A stretch of 15,391 nucleotides of DNA from NCBI GenBank assembly GCA_024196135.1, contig JAMQCK010000812.1, forward strand, positions 1 through 15,391, read 5' to 3'. Below are positions 14,041 through 15,391 of the stretch, piece after piece; the first letter of the stretch is position 1; each line of letters begins with the position of its first letter. The notes below the pieces were generated by a model. It made no database searches. It was not told the origin of the DNA and saw nothing but the letters and a program-made list of their open reading frames with translations. The translations under genes were made by a program, and so were the position numbers. This DNA is from Pleurotus ostreatus/Saccharomyces cerevisiae fusant. Taxonomy: Eukaryota; Opisthokonta.

Positions 14041-14987
14041 ATGGTGGCCTCTCATACTGACGCCTCTTCCTCCTTCGACTGCTTGTCATCTTCACTTCTC
14101 GAATCCCCGTCCTCTTGTCACACCTCTTCCTCACCCTGCCAATCCACAACCACCTACTGCAGCGCATCCTTCTACGCCCCCTTTCCCCCAACTTCCCCCT
14201 TGTCCTCCTCCGACTTTTCTGCACCTTCGACAATACCGTCACGCTCCCCATCTGCCCTTGATCGTCCTGACGACAATCTCATCCATCTGCATTTCGAAGA
14301 CGGCACAGTCGCGGCGTGCGACGTACTCATCGGCGCGGACGGCCTTGAGTCGCGCGTGCGCGTCGGGATGATGGAGCGGCTGGTGTCCGAGGCTACTCGA
14401 CAGGCGGCGGGACCAGCAGGGGCTGAGGGGGAAGTCGAACGAGCGATGGCGGCGGGGGGTGGGAAGCCTGGGCGGATGGAGGCAGAGGCGCTCGCGGCGG
14501 CGGCGCAGCCCGTGTGGAGCAGCTTCGTCACGTACCGCGTGCTCGTCTCGGCGGACAAGTTGAGGGAGCGCCGCCCGAGCACTCGCTGCTTTCGAACCCT
14601 ATGCTAGTGAGTTTTCTTCGCTCGCGTCGTGGAAGAGGGCTACATACTGACTTTCTGCTTATAGTACTCCGGGAAGAACGCGGTGCATATTGACGATGAT
14701 ATTTCCTTTTCTACGCCTGCTAAGGTCGAATTCCAGTGCATCGTCGGCTACTCCATCCAGGACGGCGCCTGTCTCAACGTCATCTTCTTCACCTTCGACC
14801 CCACGCAGGAGCACGGCGTGCACCCGGGCGAGTGGATGCGCAAGGCCGCGAAGGCCGAGTTTGCGAGCGCCTTCGAAGGTTGGGAGCCAGAGGTGCAGGC
14901 GATGCTGGATGTGAGTGGAGTAGATGTTAACACAGCGCTCGACACTCGTGCTAGACGTCGACGAGACGCGCGTGCTCGATGAGTTGA
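14041..14987 (+). pseudogene. FAD-dependent monooxygenase (salicylate hydroxylase-like), internal fragment with frameshift
   Basis: Exon 1 contains LHFEDGTVAACDVLIGADGL (about 14288-14347), the DG/GADG motif of group A flavoprotein monooxygenases, then SRVRVGMMERL and SSFVTYRVLVSADKLRE. Homology then continues one frame over as APPEHSLLSNPML, so there is a frameshift at about 14566-14575. A clean 58-nt intron (14607-14664; GTGAGT, CTGAC, TTATAG) leads to exon 2 (14665-14910, 82 codons: YSGKNAVHIDDD, the CIVGY region, GEWMRKAAKAEF, GWEPEVQAMLD). A 44-nt intron (14911-14954) would lead to a stop at 14985-14987. The N-terminal FAD-binding GxGxxG part is not seen upstream; instead a MITE-like element abuts the first ATG. 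The C-terminal third is also missing. Residues before about 14260 are Ser-rich and match the family weakly at best. Full-length enzymes are about 400-450 aa and hydroxylate aromatic substrates with NAD(P)H; this copy should be inactive. The break could also be a sequencing error. Confidence 0.7.
14607..14664 (+). other. Intron in the monooxygenase fragment
   Basis: 58 nt with donor GTGAGTTTTC, branch CATACTGACTTT and acceptor GCTTATAG. Splicing places NPML next to YSGKN, as the family has it. Confidence 0.75.
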
Positions 14988-15391
14988 AGCGGGGTTGAGG
15001 ACGAGGCTAATGTGGAATTCGGGTTTTCGGCGATCGCCGCACGCGCACGTGATCAGCGCTTATATACCGCGTTTTCGTAGATTTTACCTTATCCGTTTGT
15101 CCTCGTACCACCATACAGGACAACCGGAATACATCTTATTCTTGCTGGACTCGAGGCGACAGACGACTACAACAACACAAACGGATCCTAGCCAGTCCAG
15201 CCGGCTAGTAAAACATAGGGCTGAAGAAGGCCGCGCTCACTCCGCGATGTGAGCCGCCTTGTCGTCATCACGAGTCCCCGACCGCGATCTATCGCCGACT
15301 CGCTGATCCCGAAGCCGCTTGACGAAGCGCACTACCGCCGCCGACGCTGATCGACCGCGATCACCGACGATCTCGATGATCCCGACGAGCA
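14988..15391. other. No recognisable gene to the window end
   Basis: A TATATACC element at 15061 follows a CACGTGATC site, which could be promoter parts. 15200-15391 is GATCCCGA/CGATC-rich with an 85-codon open frame (14995-15252) of no recognisable family. Too little is visible beyond 15250 to call the start of another gene. Confidence 0.3.

Noticed and set aside
15200..15391. Start of a retrotransposon gag or LTR
   Set aside because: No primer-binding site, LTR boundary or zinc knuckle is visible before the window ends.

Overview
The window looks like GC-rich nuclear DNA of a filamentous fungus, most likely a basidiomycete (Agaricomycetes). Three things point there: a fungus-specific Msb1/Mug8-type domain, many predicted introns of about 45-58 nt with GTRNGY donors and CTGAC-like branch sites, and a piece of a salicylate-hydroxylase-like FAD monooxygenase of the kind these genomes carry in number. 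No rRNA, tRNA, CRISPR or prokaryotic operon structure is visible. The organism is inferred from gene type and intron style only.

Layout. 1-1290 is low-complexity DNA: a C/T-rich half (about 60-560), then a G-rich half made of several short tandem-repeat families. 1335-2830 holds an intron-dense locus on the minus strand, with a TATA box near 2942, whose exons do not fall into one clean frame. 2950-5240 has no recognisable gene, two hairpins and a few short open frames. 5903-6450 is a tandem array of three units of about 201 bp; each carries an intron-like segment, a conserved block and a GC hairpin. It runs into a plus-strand six-exon gene (6573-7652, 276 aa) whose three middle exons are tandem duplicates. 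8160-8610 contains a TATA box, two minisatellites and a strong hairpin. 8657-9429 is a shortened Msb1/Mug8-domain gene on the minus strand. 10510-10602 and 13940-14033 are two copies of a small palindromic MITE-like element. 14041-14987 is a fragment of an FAD-dependent monooxygenase gene with a frameshift.

Only two protein families are recognised (Msb1/Mug8, FAD monooxygenase), and both copies look incomplete. The rest reads as a repeat-rich accessory or subtelomere-like region with decaying gene pieces and two intron-rich orphan loci. No pathway links the genes. The most unusual content is the tandem hairpin array joined to the duplicated-exon gene at 5.9-7.65 kb. High GC makes chance open frames common on both strands, so ORF-only calls are given low confidence.
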